A program made the translations under genes and the position numbers. Positions 18,571 through 26,760 of a stretch of 59,784 nucleotides of DNA are shown piece by piece. The notes beneath the pieces were generated by a model. The model did no database searches. It was not told where the DNA came from and worked only from the letters and a program-made list of their open reading frames with translations. Every line of letters begins with the position of its first letter. Position 1 is the stretch's first letter. Origin of the DNA: JACIWG01 sp049969935 (GTDB lineage: Archaea; Thermoproteota; Nitrososphaeria; JACIWG01); NCBI GenBank assembly GCA_049969935.1, contig JBMFNX010000006.1, positions 1 to 59,784 on the forward strand. The letters are read 5' to 3'.

Positions 18571-18801
18571 ATGTATGATGACTCCTTTTATACTTTGAAG
18601 GTATCTAGAAAGGGTGTTGCTATAGAAATAGAATGGAATGTTAATGACCCAAATGATGTGAAAGAGGCGAAGGAATATTATGATAATCTTACAAGGCAAG
18701 GATGGATAGCTATAGTACAAAAAGAGACATTACATAGAATTTTAGAATTTAAAAAAGATGAGGGGCGAATACTGTTTCTGCCAATGCTAGAGGGAGGATG
18801 A
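18571..18801 (+). CDS. Hypothetical 76-residue protein divergent from AOR
   Basis: A small protein with no recognised family. It has a beta-hairpin like start (FYTLKVSRKGVAIEIEW), an amphipathic helix (PNDVKEAKEYYDNLTRQG) and a closing strand pair. It starts 42 bases from the AOR start on the other strand, so the two genes share a compact divergent promoter. The fold could be a small ferredoxin-like alpha/beta domain, but I cannot assign one. Confidence 0.5.
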   Translation: MYDDSFYTLKVSRKGVAIEIEWNVNDPNDVKEAKEYYDNLTRQGWIAIVQKETLHRILEFKKDEGRILFLPMLEGG

Positions 18802-18836
18802 AGTGAAATAAATTTTTAATATCAGTTTCCAAAAGT

Positions 18837-19367
18837 ATGATGGTGATGCCATTTACACCATTCCATTTAGGGCCTGCTTTAGCCATAGGCCTTCCGTTGA
18901 GAAAATTTATACATGCACCAACATTTATAATAGCAAATGTTATACTTGATTTGGAACCATTTTTTGTTCTCTTATTCAATCTCGATTACCCTCTTCATGG
19001 ATATGCGCATACGATTTTAGCCGCCATTCCAGTCAGCCTTATCCTAGGATCTGTTTTATATCGATTAGATTTTATTTTAAACAATTTTTGGCACAAACTT
19101 TTTCTTACACCTATTAAGTCAAACCAAAAGTTTGAATCCTTTATTCTAGCTGGCTTTTTAGGCAACATACTGCATATATTGTTTGATGCCCCACTTTATA
19201 GTGATATAAGACCACTTTATCCTTTAACTATAAATCCTTTCTATCATCCTGACCTAGCATACGATGTATATAATTTGTGCTTAAGCCTCGGTATTATAGG
19301 AATGATTTACTACCTTTATATAGTAAAAAGGGGGATCGAAAACAATTTCAGCCAGAAAATAATATAA
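18837..19367 (+). CDS. Integral membrane protein, YdjM/DUF457-like putative metal-dependent hydrolase
   Basis: A 176-residue membrane protein beginning MPFTPFHLGPALAIGLP, the signature of the DUF457/DUF4184-type membrane hydrolase group. It includes ANVILDLEPF and YAHTILAAIPVSLILG with conserved His and Asp residues that probably bind metal at the membrane face. A later His pair (GNILHILFDAP) completes the pattern. About four to five membrane segments are visible. A TATA-like stretch before 18837 supports its own promoter. Confidence 0.7.
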   Translation: MMVMPFTPFHLGPALAIGLPLRKFIHAPTFIIANVILDLEPFFVLLFNLDYPLHGYAHTILAAIPVSLILGSVLYRLDFILNNFWHKLFLTPIKSNQKFESFILAGFLGNILHILFDAPLYSDIRPLYPLTINPFYHPDLAYDVYNLCLSLGIIGMIYYLYIVKRGIENNFSQKII

Positions 19368-19415
19368 ATAGTCTAATCACATTTCTTATAGTAAAAAAGG
19401 GAAAAAGAGAGAATT

Positions 19416-19436
19416 GAGGAAGAACTGTTCTTCCTC
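19416..19436. terminator. Hairpin between convergent genes
   Basis: The perfect 9-base arms GAGGAAGAA (19416-19424) and TTCTTCCTC (19428-19436) enclose a 3-base loop between the stops of the membrane protein and CdvB. Read from the CdvB side it is followed by pyrimidine-rich CTCTTTTTCCCTTTTTT, so it looks like a terminator for the minus-strand transcript and may work both ways. Confidence 0.55.
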
Positions 19437-19449
19437 TTTAATTCAAATT

Positions 19450-20097
19450 TTATGTAAATGTTGTTTCTCCTGTAGGTACTCCTGTTGGCAGTTCTGGGAA
19501 CTTTTCCTTCATTCTCTGTTCTGCAACCGCTGAAGCTTCTGCCAATATCTTTTCAGCATCCTCGTTCGCTACTTCAAAGTTTAACGTGGAACCGCTTGCC
19601 TGTCCTGCTTCTACGAGAATACTGCTTAACAGACTTCCTATTTCACCTATTTCTCTTTCAGCCTCAGGTAATACTGATATTATACCTCTTTTCACATTAT
19701 TTAATATTGCCATTGCCGGCGCTAACGTTACAGCCACATCTCCAAGTTCTGTTATCGTGTTAAGTCTCAATATTATCTGTTCTAGAGCAAGTTTTGATGA
19801 AGTAACTGTTTTAATCATCTTTCTTACTTCAGCAAGCTCGTTAGCGTAAACGTTAGCATGTTCAGTATCATGCTTCTGTAGTGAAGCGACAACCTTGTTA
19901 AATATTATTGCATCTCTTTCCTTAAGCTTTGAAGCTGTAGCATCAAGTTTTGCTACCTGTGCCTGTATAGCTCTAATAGCACTCTCAAGCCTTGGCTTTA
20001 AGGGACCTGAGGGTCTTACAGCCTCTCTAACCCTTTCACCTACCCCCGGCTTCTGTTCTTTAACCCACTTTTGCTCAAATTTGGACATCCTTATCAC
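19450..20097 (-). CDS. cdvB: ESCRT-III/Snf7 family protein (CdvB paralog)
   Basis: A 215-residue membrane-remodelling ESCRT-III protein. It starts with a basic helix (KFEQKWVKEQ, then PSGPLKPRLESAIRAI), followed by the long alpha1-alpha2 hairpin (IQAQVAKLDATASKLKERDA), an acidic alpha5-like part and a short tail. The winged-helix and MIM2-like tail of the main CdvB are missing, so it resembles the CdvB1/B2 paralogs. Such proteins act in cytokinesis and vesicle formation. CdvA and the Vps4 ATPase CdvC are not in this window, so it stands alone. ATG 20088 is an alternative start (MSKFEQKW). Confidence 0.85.
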   Translation of the reverse strand: MIRMSKFEQKWVKEQKPGVGERVREAVRPSGPLKPRLESAIRAIQAQVAKLDATASKLKERDAIIFNKVVASLQKHDTEHANVYANELAEVRKMIKTVTSSKLALEQIILRLNTITELGDVAVTLAPAMAILNNVKRGIISVLPEAEREIGEIGSLLSSILVEAGQASGSTLNFEVANEDAEKILAEASAVAEQRMKEKFPELPTGVPTGETTFT

Positions 20098-20258
20098 TGG
20101 CTATGCTTTTTAGCCACTGTCCCAAATAATGGATGTAACTATGGAATATGTAACCATGGTGACATAATGGGTGGTGACAATTTTGCGATTTTTACTGTAA
20201 TTCAAAATTTTTCAGAAAGTTTAATAATAGTATAAATATTATGATTGTCTGATTAAAG

Positions 20259-20600
20259 ATGATAGTATTTAATTGCATGGACGTGGCCGCTGTTAAGGCT
20301 GAAGAGGGTGCGATGGGGCTTAAAGTTAGGTGGCTTATTACCAAGGAAATTGGTGCCGAAAATTTTGCAATGAGATTATTTGAAATGGAGCCTAATGGGT
20401 TTAGTCCCTTACATTCTCATCCGTGGGAGCATGAAGTATACATACTTGAGGGTGAGGGTGTAGTTTTCGGTGGCGGTGAAGAAAGGAAGTTTAGGGAAGG
20501 TGATATAATATTTATACCATCAAACGAGATACATCAATTTAAAAATACGGGGGACAAGATTGTTAAATTCCTTTGTTTAATACCATATAAGAGGGAATAG
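20259..20600 (+). CDS. Small cupin-domain protein
   Basis: A 113-residue single-domain cupin. Motif 1 is HSHPWEHEVYILEGEG (two His and a Glu as metal ligands), motif 2 is GDIIFIPSNEIHQFKN with the last His. A TATA-like TATAAATATT lies about 25 bases before the start. Proteins of this size are often metal-binding isomerases or dioxygenases, or bind small ligands; the substrate is unknown. Confidence 0.85.
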   Translation: MIVFNCMDVAAVKAEEGAMGLKVRWLITKEIGAENFAMRLFEMEPNGFSPLHSHPWEHEVYILEGEGVVFGGGEERKFREGDIIFIPSNEIHQFKNTGDKIVKFLCLIPYKRE

Positions 20601-20638
20601 GACAATTTTAATATGCCCATAAACTAATGTATTGTGCA

Positions 20639-21001
20639 ATGACTGCAATAGAATATAAGCAAGCAATAGTGGTGAGAGCAGATCTTCGCATGGGGAAAGG
20701 TAAGCTTGCAGTGCAGGTTGCGCATGCAGCTGTTTCTGCATCAGAAAAGGCGAGAACTAGTAGGCCAGAATGGTTTAGTGAATGGATTAAAACTGGCCAA
20801 AAAAAGGCTGTTTTAAAGGTTTCTTCGCTTAATGAACTGCTAGAATTAAAGGATAAGGCGGAATTTTTAGGCTTACCGTTCTCGTTGATAGAGGATGCTG
20901 GTTTAACACAGCTTGAACCTGGTACAATTACAGCTCTAGGCATCGGTCCAGCGCCAGCCCATATAATTGACACTGTGACAGGGAAATTAAAACTACTATA
21001 A
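20639..21001 (+). CDS. pth2: Peptidyl-tRNA hydrolase, archaeal/eukaryotic Pth2 type
   Basis: Releases peptides from prematurely dissociated peptidyl-tRNA. The Pth2 signature is complete: QAIVVRADLRMGKGKLAVQV, then AHAAVSA, GQKKAVLKV, the middle LPFSLIEDAGLTQLEPGT and ALGIGPAP near the end. ATG 20639 is preferred over ATG 20627 because the TATA-like TTTTAATATG at about 20605 would place initiation near 20634. Length (about 120) is normal. Confidence 0.96.
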   Translation: MTAIEYKQAIVVRADLRMGKGKLAVQVAHAAVSASEKARTSRPEWFSEWIKTGQKKAVLKVSSLNELLELKDKAEFLGLPFSLIEDAGLTQLEPGTITALGIGPAPAHIIDTVTGKLKLL

Positions 21002-21118
21002 TTTTACAGTCACCGAATCATATGTTTTTGAAGATTTTGTGTTAAAAATGGTCTGAAATTTTATTTATTTTAAAAAATTTTTAAAGTTTATATACAACAA
21101 GTATTAATGGTAACTTGA

Positions 21119-22774
21119 ATGTATGCTATAGCTGTAGTTTTAATAGGTGTGGTCGTCTACGGCCTAGTATATAGATACTATGTTAAATGGGTTGACAAAA
21201 ATGTTATGATGGTTGACCCAAAAAGGGCGACACCCGCGCACGTGTACATGGATGGTATCGAATTCTTTCCATCAAACAAGTATGTACTATTTGGTTTTCA
21301 GTGGAAAAGTATTGCCGCGTTAGGTCCTGTCCTTGGACCTATTATGGCGATTCAGTGGGGTTGGCTTCCAGCATTTCTATGGATACTCTTTGGTACCACA
21401 TTTATTGGATGGATACATGATTATGGGAGCATGATGGTTTCAGTAAGGTCTGAAGGTGCATCCTTTGGGCCGATAGCCCATGAGCTGATTTCGCCGAGGG
21501 CTAGAACAATACTGCTCTGGTACATTCTATGGTATGTTGTGCTAATACTATCTTCCTTCACTAACGTTGTTGCAGGATTATTTAATACGACCCCACAGTC
21601 TCCCTTGCCTGTTCTGATTACAACTGTAATTGGAATGCTTGCAGGATATCTAACATATAAGCTTAAAATTAATATCATGATTACTACAGCGATTGCTGTT
21701 ATCCTAATGTATGTTGGCGTCTACTTGGGTCTAATGGTTCCCATTAAACTGGACTTTGGTGTCTGGACCATCGACTTTTGGATGTGGATTGTTCTAATCT
21801 TCTGCTTTCTAGGAGCTGTGCTACCCATATGGATATTTATACAGCCAATAAATTATCTCTCATTTTATCTAGTTTATTTTGGAATAATAGGCATAATTGT
21901 TGGAATGTTCTCGGGAATCTCTTATGCTGCACCCGCTTTTACAACCTTCTTTGATCCTAAGGTAACGTTTTCTGGACCGTTGTGGCCTATGCTCTTTGTT
22001 ACAATCGCATGTGGAGCGATATCAGGCTGGCATAGTCTGATAGGCTCTTCTATAACGTCCAAGCAGCTGGATAATGAGGCTGACGGCAGCATGGTTGCAG
22101 GAGGAGCTATGATAGCTGAAGGCATACTCGCTCTAGTTGCTCTAACGACAGCCGCAATATTGTCTCCTGACGTGGCAATAGGTAACATTAGGGCAGGAAA
22201 GACTGCAGCAAACTTTGTCAGCGGCGGTTCAACACTGCTTAACGTGTGGGGTGTTCCAGTAGACTTTGGAAAAGTGTATACAAGTGTAATGTTGATAATA
22301 TTGGCTATCACTATAATGCATATTGGACTTAGAATATCGCGTCTGGTTCTTTCTGAGCTAACTGGGCCAGCGGGTGGCATACTAAGGAACAAGTATGTCA
22401 GTGCATTCATAGTAATGCTTATCGTCTACATTGTTACAAGTCCGAAGACTGGTGCAGCCTTCTCCTACATTTGGGGCACATTCGGTGGAGCGAACCAGCT
22501 TATGGCCGGTCTGGCTTTGATGATCATAACCCTCTGGCTTCTGAGGGAGAAGAGGCCAACCATTTACACAAGTGTTCCAATGGCTTTCATGATTGTTACA
22601 ACAATCGCTGCACTCACATACCTTTCCTACTCTGGAATAACAGGATATATTGCAGACCCTACAAAGATAGGTTTAGGGATCGCTGCAGCCATAAACGTTG
22701 TACTAATACTGTTGGCGCTAGTAATGATATATGAAGGATATAAGGCGTACAAGGAAATAAAGGTCTCTAAATAA
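21119..22774 (+). CDS. cstA: CstA-family carbon starvation/peptide or pyruvate transporter
   Basis: A 551-residue polytopic membrane protein with about 14-16 hydrophobic segments. CstA motifs are GPVLGPIMAIQWGWLP near residue 75, IGWIHDYGSMMVSVR near 100 and the central GWHSLIGSSITSKQL. The C-terminal half has GTFGGANQLMAGLALM. Relatives import peptides or pyruvate during carbon limitation. A TATA box (AGTTTATATA, about 21085-21094) lies 30 bases before ATG, consistent with a leaderless strong promoter. The cytoplasmic C-terminus is short. Confidence 0.92.
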   Translation: MYAIAVVLIGVVVYGLVYRYYVKWVDKNVMMVDPKRATPAHVYMDGIEFFPSNKYVLFGFQWKSIAALGPVLGPIMAIQWGWLPAFLWILFGTTFIGWIHDYGSMMVSVRSEGASFGPIAHELISPRARTILLWYILWYVVLILSSFTNVVAGLFNTTPQSPLPVLITTVIGMLAGYLTYKLKINIMITTAIAVILMYVGVYLGLMVPIKLDFGVWTIDFWMWIVLIFCFLGAVLPIWIFIQPINYLSFYLVYFGIIGIIVGMFSGISYAAPAFTTFFDPKVTFSGPLWPMLFVTIACGAISGWHSLIGSSITSKQLDNEADGSMVAGGAMIAEGILALVALTTAAILSPDVAIGNIRAGKTAANFVSGGSTLLNVWGVPVDFGKVYTSVMLIILAITIMHIGLRISRLVLSELTGPAGGILRNKYVSAFIVMLIVYIVTSPKTGAAFSYIWGTFGGANQLMAGLALMIITLWLLREKRPTIYTSVPMAFMIVTTIAALTYLSYSGITGYIADPTKIGLGIAAAINVVLILLALVMIYEGYKAYKEIKVSK

Positions 22775-22806
22775 CTTTATATTACCCCAACTTTTATTTT
22801 TTTGTA

Positions 22807-23430
22807 ATGTACGAATTCTATGCACTTGTTGGCGTAGTTATAGTTTTCGCAATCCTGTTCGCGGTCGGTTTAAGGTCGAACGCTAACGCTATGATAAGAT
22901 ATGCTGAACAAATTAGAAGTGCATCATCACCATTTTGCAAGTTTGTTGGCTTCAAAAGATACAGTAGGGGATTTAAGGCGCTCTGTCTCCCCAAAGAAGA
23001 CATGCTTTTTAATAGGATAGATATCACCGTATCTTTAACGTGGAGAGAGAATCCAATGTACTATATATTATACCCTTTTTTAAGGGATAGGGATCGCATA
23101 TTCGTTTGGGGTACGCTTACAAAAAAGCATAATATGAATATTCAAATATGTAAAAGGAATTGTTTTAAAAAGTTTAACAAAAGTTTTGAGAAGATTGAGT
23201 TAAACAAGTTTGGGATGATAGCTGTCATCGATAACTTGGAGAAAGGGAAAGAGGTCTTGGATAAGATTGAAGAGGATTTGTTTGCCTCCAAAAATTGTAT
23301 AGACTTTTTCTCGATCAAAGATGATGAGATATGGATTAAAATTGTAGGCCGCATAGTTGACGACTACTCTATCAAAAACATATTCAACCTACTCATGAAA
23401 TCAGGTTATGTTATGGAAGATTTTGTTTAA
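22807..23430 (+). CDS. Hypothetical protein with one N-terminal membrane segment
   Basis: A 207-residue protein. Residues 4-22 (FYALVGVVIVFAILFAVGL) form a single transmembrane helix, followed by a soluble domain with an alpha/beta repeat and several Cys (CKRNCFKKF). I recognise no family. A TATA-like TTTATATTA (22775-22783) right after the cstA stop gives it its own promoter, although read-through from cstA is possible. Its stop overlaps the stop of the convergent ArsA gene by four bases. Confidence 0.55.
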   Translation: MYEFYALVGVVIVFAILFAVGLRSNANAMIRYAEQIRSASSPFCKFVGFKRYSRGFKALCLPKEDMLFNRIDITVSLTWRENPMYYILYPFLRDRDRIFVWGTLTKKHNMNIQICKRNCFKKFNKSFEKIELNKFGMIAVIDNLEKGKEVLDKIEEDLFASKNCIDFFSIKDDEIWIKIVGRIVDDYSIKNIFNLLMKSGYVMEDFV

Positions 23431-24425
23431 ACTAGGTTGAAGCCGCCGTCAGCTAACGCGTTGGCAACCTTGCTTACCATGTCAAGGCCTATAACCTCAG
23501 TCTCATACAATGGTATATAGGCTCTTACTAGGCTAGGAAACTTTTCATTAATAGTTCTCAAATAGCCTTCCTGTTCCCTCAGCTTGTTTATAACATATGA
23601 TGAGGTAACCGCATCCTTAAGTAAAGTTTTAGGTAGGACTCCGTTTACAACAACCCCTCCAACAGGTATATCGAATGCTTTAACCCATGTTATGAATCTT
23701 TCAATAACCGCTATAGGAAGTGCCAGCGGCAGTGTTACAAAGAAGAAGGCTGTCTTCTCATTATCGGTCAATATTTTTTTAGCCTCCTCAGTTCGCTTTC
23801 TGGTTTCAAGAGCGCTTTGAAGAACCGGATCCTTTTTTATTTCTTCAACAACCTTCTCCTTTCTAAAAGAAAGTTTAGCTTTCAAAGAAAGTGCTTCCTC
23901 ACGGCTCTTTATCAACCTTGTAAGCCATAGATCATAAACTTTGGATAGGCCTAGAAGTCTATAAGTGTGTGCTACGGGTGCAGTATCAAACACGTAGACG
24001 TCAAACTCGTTTTTAATTATCAAGTTCACCATGTCATCAAACATTGCCGCCTCCTCGAATGCTGGATTTGTTGTGGCTATATCTAAAAATGGTCCAGGGT
24101 CCACTGGAATGTCCGCGGTCTTTATAAACGCAAGCAACTTTTCCTTCATTTCAGCCTTATACTTTTCAACCGTCTTCGATATGTCAAATTCGACCGCGTA
24201 AAGGTTGTCTGCCAACTTTTGAACACCTTTCCCCCATATGTCTACTTTAAAAACACTGGATAGGCTGTGAACAGGGTTCGTTGAAGAAATTATGGTCTTT
24301 TTACCTCTTTCTGCAAAATATTGTGCGGCTCCAGCTGCAACCACAGTTTTTCCTACACCGCCTTTACCACCAAAAAACAGGTATCTGAGGCCAGGCTTTG
24401 ACTTTATAAAATCGTTAAAATTCAT
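23427..24425 (-). CDS. ArsA/Get3-like ATPase with Asn in switch I
   Basis: A 332-residue P-loop ATPase of the ArsA/Get3 (SIMIBI) class. The deviant Walker A GGKGGVGKT is at residues 19-27, with switch II DTAPVAHTYRLLG and VVVNGVLPKTLL near 265. Switch I reads SSTNPVHSLSS: the Asp that activates water in Get3 (STDPAH) is Asn50 here, codon AAC, and the equivalent change in yeast Get3 (D57N) blocks hydrolysis. The Cys pair that binds zinc in Get3 is absent. It starts directly after the stop of a second ArsA gene with an intact Asp, so a catalytic/regulatory pair is inferred. Confidence 0.88.
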   Translation of the reverse strand: MNFNDFIKSKPGLRYLFFGGKGGVGKTVVAAGAAQYFAERGKKTIISSTNPVHSLSSVFKVDIWGKGVQKLADNLYAVEFDISKTVEKYKAEMKEKLLAFIKTADIPVDPGPFLDIATTNPAFEEAAMFDDMVNLIIKNEFDVYVFDTAPVAHTYRLLGLSKVYDLWLTRLIKSREEALSLKAKLSFRKEKVVEEIKKDPVLQSALETRKRTEEAKKILTDNEKTAFFFVTLPLALPIAVIERFITWVKAFDIPVGGVVVNGVLPKTLLKDAVTSSYVINKLREQEGYLRTINEKFPSLVRAYIPLYETEVIGLDMVSKVANALADGGFNLV

Positions 24426-25412
24426 TTAATCACCTCCATAAAGTATACTAGCAATCTTCCCTATCATTTCTAAGCCCCTAGGCTCCCTGTCAAGCATTGG
24501 CACAATACCCAATATCATGTCACCAAAAAGTTCCCTAATTTTTTTCATGTGAGTCTGCTGCATAAGAATTCTATTTTTCAGGAACTCGGGTGTTGACGGA
24601 TCATTCAAAAGTTCGGTAGGATAAACTTGGTTAACGATCACACCACTTATGGGGATACCGAACTCCTTAAACATGTTTATTGCCTTTTGAGTATCCAATA
24701 TTGCCATTTCCTCTGGTATTAGGACATAGAAAAATGCTGAATGCTCTTGATCTTTCATTATTGTGCCAACAAAATCTAGTCTTGACCTGATAAAGGTTAA
24801 CTCGTTTAAAATTGCATCCTCCTGTGCAAGACCACCCTTTCCACTCATGACAGCTGCTACTTCACCATACTCTGAAGCTTTTTTTCTTGTCTCCACAACC
24901 TTGTCTATCCACGCATCAAGTATTTGGCTCATGCCAAGAAATCTTATCGCATGCCCATGTGGCATCATGTCGAAAATGTACATGTCATATTTTCCACTAG
25001 TCATTAGCTCGACCATTGCATCAAATGTAGCGGATTCAGCCATAGCGGGTTCAGCGGACGCGGACGCAATATACTCTTCAATTTCAGGAGGAACTTCACC
25101 ATACATTTCAATTATCTTCTTTTTAATCGAATTCTGGTATTCCTCAATATGTTTGTCAGCATCTATTTCAAGAGCATATAGGCTGGGTGCTATTTCAACC
25201 TCACCTTTACCAAATATGTTTCTCTCAAAAATGTCTGTGAGGCTCGCTTGAGGGTCTGTCGAAAATACAACAACCCTTTTACCCTTTTTTGATAACCAGT
25301 AGGAGGTTGCTGCTGAAAGCGTGGTCTTGCCTAAACCACCTTTACCGCCAAAAATAATATATTTTATGTTAGGATGATTTTCAAAATAGTCTCTTATATT
25401 CATGTCCGTCAT
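24426..25412 (-). CDS. ArsA/Get3-like ATPase with intact switch I
   Basis: A 328-residue paralog of the next gene. Walker A GGKGGLGKT is at residues 22-30 and switch I STDPQASLTD keeps the catalytic Asp53, though the usual His is Ala. Switch II is unusual, DMMPHGHAIRFLG, keeping Asp and GH but losing the Thr. No CxxC zinc motif is present. Its start overlaps the stop of the 95-residue gene (ATG inside 25409-25412) and it abuts the second ArsA, so four genes form a tight operon. Family members shuttle tail-anchored proteins, pump metalloids or load cofactors; none of those partners is seen here. Confidence 0.88.
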   Translation of the reverse strand: MTDMNIRDYFENHPNIKYIIFGGKGGLGKTTLSAATSYWLSKKGKRVVVFSTDPQASLTDIFERNIFGKGEVEIAPSLYALEIDADKHIEEYQNSIKKKIIEMYGEVPPEIEEYIASASAEPAMAESATFDAMVELMTSGKYDMYIFDMMPHGHAIRFLGMSQILDAWIDKVVETRKKASEYGEVAAVMSGKGGLAQEDAILNELTFIRSRLDFVGTIMKDQEHSAFFYVLIPEEMAILDTQKAINMFKEFGIPISGVIVNQVYPTELLNDPSTPEFLKNRILMQQTHMKKIRELFGDMILGIVPMLDREPRGLEMIGKIASILYGGD

Positions 25413-25696
25413 CCTACTATCATGTCAGTAACATCCCTTTCCCTTAAAAGCGCCCTCTTCCAAGTCTTAATATGTGGTACAGCATAGGGCAAGAGTCTAA
25501 GAGTATAGTATGGTGGCAGTATTGGTAATCCAAGCATGTCACCAAGCGTTATTAGCATAAAGAGGTTTTCAAGATGCATCCTAGTTTTTAACGCATATGA
25601 AACCATCCCATGTGCGGCCATGCCATAAACAAGGCTTTTAGCTGCCTTAATAACTTCACTCTCCTTTTTATCCTTCTTCTTTTCATCCTTTTCCAT
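25409..25696 (-). CDS. Small ArsA-operon protein, paralog 2
   Basis: A 95-residue protein with a highly charged Lys/Glu/Asp N-terminus (residues 1-18), then a helical core. It is clearly homologous to the 85-residue gene upstream. Shared pattern: AAK...GM, LK.RM, GD..G.P, YY.LRLLPY and LRE.DV at the end. I recognise no named family. The overlap with the ArsA start suggests translational coupling and a physical partnership. There is no clear membrane helix, though the centre (LFMLITLGDMLGLPILP) is hydrophobic. Confidence 0.65.
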   Translation of the reverse strand: MEKDEKKKDKKESEVIKAAKSLVYGMAAHGMVSYALKTRMHLENLFMLITLGDMLGLPILPPYYTLRLLPYAVPHIKTWKRALLRERDVTDMIVG

Positions 25697-25761
25697 ACAG
25701 TATCAGCTTGATAGTTTATTGCTTTTATTATATAAGTTTTTTAATGGAAATGTGTTTTCGC

Positions 25762-26019
25762 CTACAATTTTTCTAGCACATCCTTTTCACGCAAAATTTC
25801 TTTATCGATTTGATTTAATCTTTTAAGCCAATAGGGGAGGAGCCTAAGCCTATAATAGTTTGAGGTGGGGAAACCGTATCTATCTCCAAAAATGACAGCT
25901 TCTAGAATACATTCATGCTGGAACATTTTATGCTTTAATTCAACCGTGTAATCGTAGGTGGTCATTCCAAAAATGAAATCTTTAGCTGCATCCTTGAACC
26001 TTTTAAACTGTTTACTCAT
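25762..26019 (-). CDS. Small ArsA-operon protein, paralog 1
   Basis: An 85-residue protein, first gene of the operon. Its core FIFGMTTYDYTVELKHKM, GDRYGFPTSNYYRLRLLPYW and final LREKDVLEKL align along the whole length with the 95-residue paralog. I know no described family. The start is immediate after a GC-rich mobile-element remnant: only 11 bases separate ATG from the element edge, so the promoter and ribosome-binding site (GGGGTG, 8 bases before ATG) come from or border that element. Confidence 0.65.
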   Translation of the reverse strand: MSKQFKRFKDAAKDFIFGMTTYDYTVELKHKMFQHECILEAVIFGDRYGFPTSNYYRLRLLPYWLKRLNQIDKEILREKDVLEKL

Positions 26020-26030
26020 AGAAACACCCC

Positions 26031-26340
26031 AAGGAGACTCCTGACTTTAGTTGTGGAGAGGAATTGGGGACACTCAGCCCTTTCTGCGGAGGGGCTGGCG
26101 CCCCAGGGGCGATTACGCCCACTCCAGCTCTATCGGCTGGGTGAATTTCCATTCGCCAATGCCCACTAGGCTTAGCCCTTTCAGGCATGGCATTAATTGG
26201 TTCTGCCGGAGAGGTATGGACTAGGGAGGCATCCATACGTCCTTCTAGCCCAACGGACGTAGTGCTCAAGGCACTTAGGCTAGTCAGCTCTCGCGTTGGT
26301 ACCACCATCCCAAGCTCCCGGCTTCAGCCGTGGAGTAGCT
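26031..26340 (-). mobile_element. IS200/IS605-like remnant without transposase (PATE) with TnpB 3'-end/guide-RNA-like sequence
   Basis: A GC-rich island in AT-rich DNA, bounded by two imperfect palindromes. At 26313-26340 AGCTCCCGGCTTCAGCCG plus a matching arm forms a hairpin that resembles the element end at 59719. At 26037-26058 CTCC and GGAG enclose TGACTTTAGTTGT, the motif typical of the right end of TnpB elements. The minus strand has an open frame (26012-26308) whose end (SSPQLKSG) recalls the C-terminus of archaeal TnpB proteins, the region that overlaps the guide RNA. Inside are several clean stems (GTATGGA/TCCATAC, ACGTCC/GGACGT, AGTGC/GCACT, GGTGAAT/ATTCGCC). No tnpA or TnpB catalytic domain remains. 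A different structured RNA gene is the main alternative. Confidence 0.55.
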
Positions 26341-26436
26341 GTCTACTGTTTCGTCTGAAACCTTATCCTTTACTTTTTCATCAGCTTTCAGCATTAGTCC
26401 CATTGTCCATTAAACTTGGGACACTATTAAATTTTT

Positions 26437-26760
26437 TTATAATATTTTCTTCCAATATCTTGATGCATCAATTACAACTGTTGAACTATTCAACTTTTCA
26501 TTAAATTCCTTTGAGGTTAAGGGTACAACTTCAATATGTGGTCTAATACGTATGCTCCACTGTACTTCTTCAATGATATCCATTCTTTTTGTGAAAGGCA
26601 TGCTATTGAAGTCTTCAGAAACTACTATAAGGTCTATGTCGCTGTCTTTAAGCCAGTCTCCACGCACCCTACTTCCGAAAGCGTAGGCTGCATTAATCTT
26701 AACTCTTTTAGATAATGCGTTTATAAATAACCTTATTATTTGTTCAATATCTTGCTGCAT
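26437..26760 (-). CDS. MNT-type nucleotidyltransferase antitoxin
   Basis: A 107-residue minimal nucleotidyltransferase with AYAFGSRVRGDWLKDSDIDL (GSxxxG and DxD) at residues 25-45 and a later acidic strand IEVVPLT. It overlaps the end of the HEPN gene by 25 bases, the usual toxin-antitoxin arrangement. The expected role is AMPylation and silencing of the HEPN RNase. Confidence 0.85.
   Translation of the reverse strand: MQQDIEQIIRLFINALSKRVKINAAYAFGSRVRGDWLKDSDIDLIVVSEDFNSMPFTKRMDIIEEVQWSIRIRPHIEVVPLTSKEFNEKLNSSTVVIDASRYWKKIL

Noticed and set aside
26012..26308. 98-residue minus-strand open frame in the GC-rich island as an independent protein gene
   Set aside because: Its composition follows the stem-rich GC-rich DNA, it has no full domain, and it resembles only the C-terminal tail of TnpB, so it is treated as part of the element remnant.
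26031..26340. RNase P RNA or SRP RNA gene
   Set aside because: The island is structured and of the right size, but I do not see the conserved P4-type segments of RNase P or the helix 8 loop of SRP RNA, and both ends have transposon-type palindromes.
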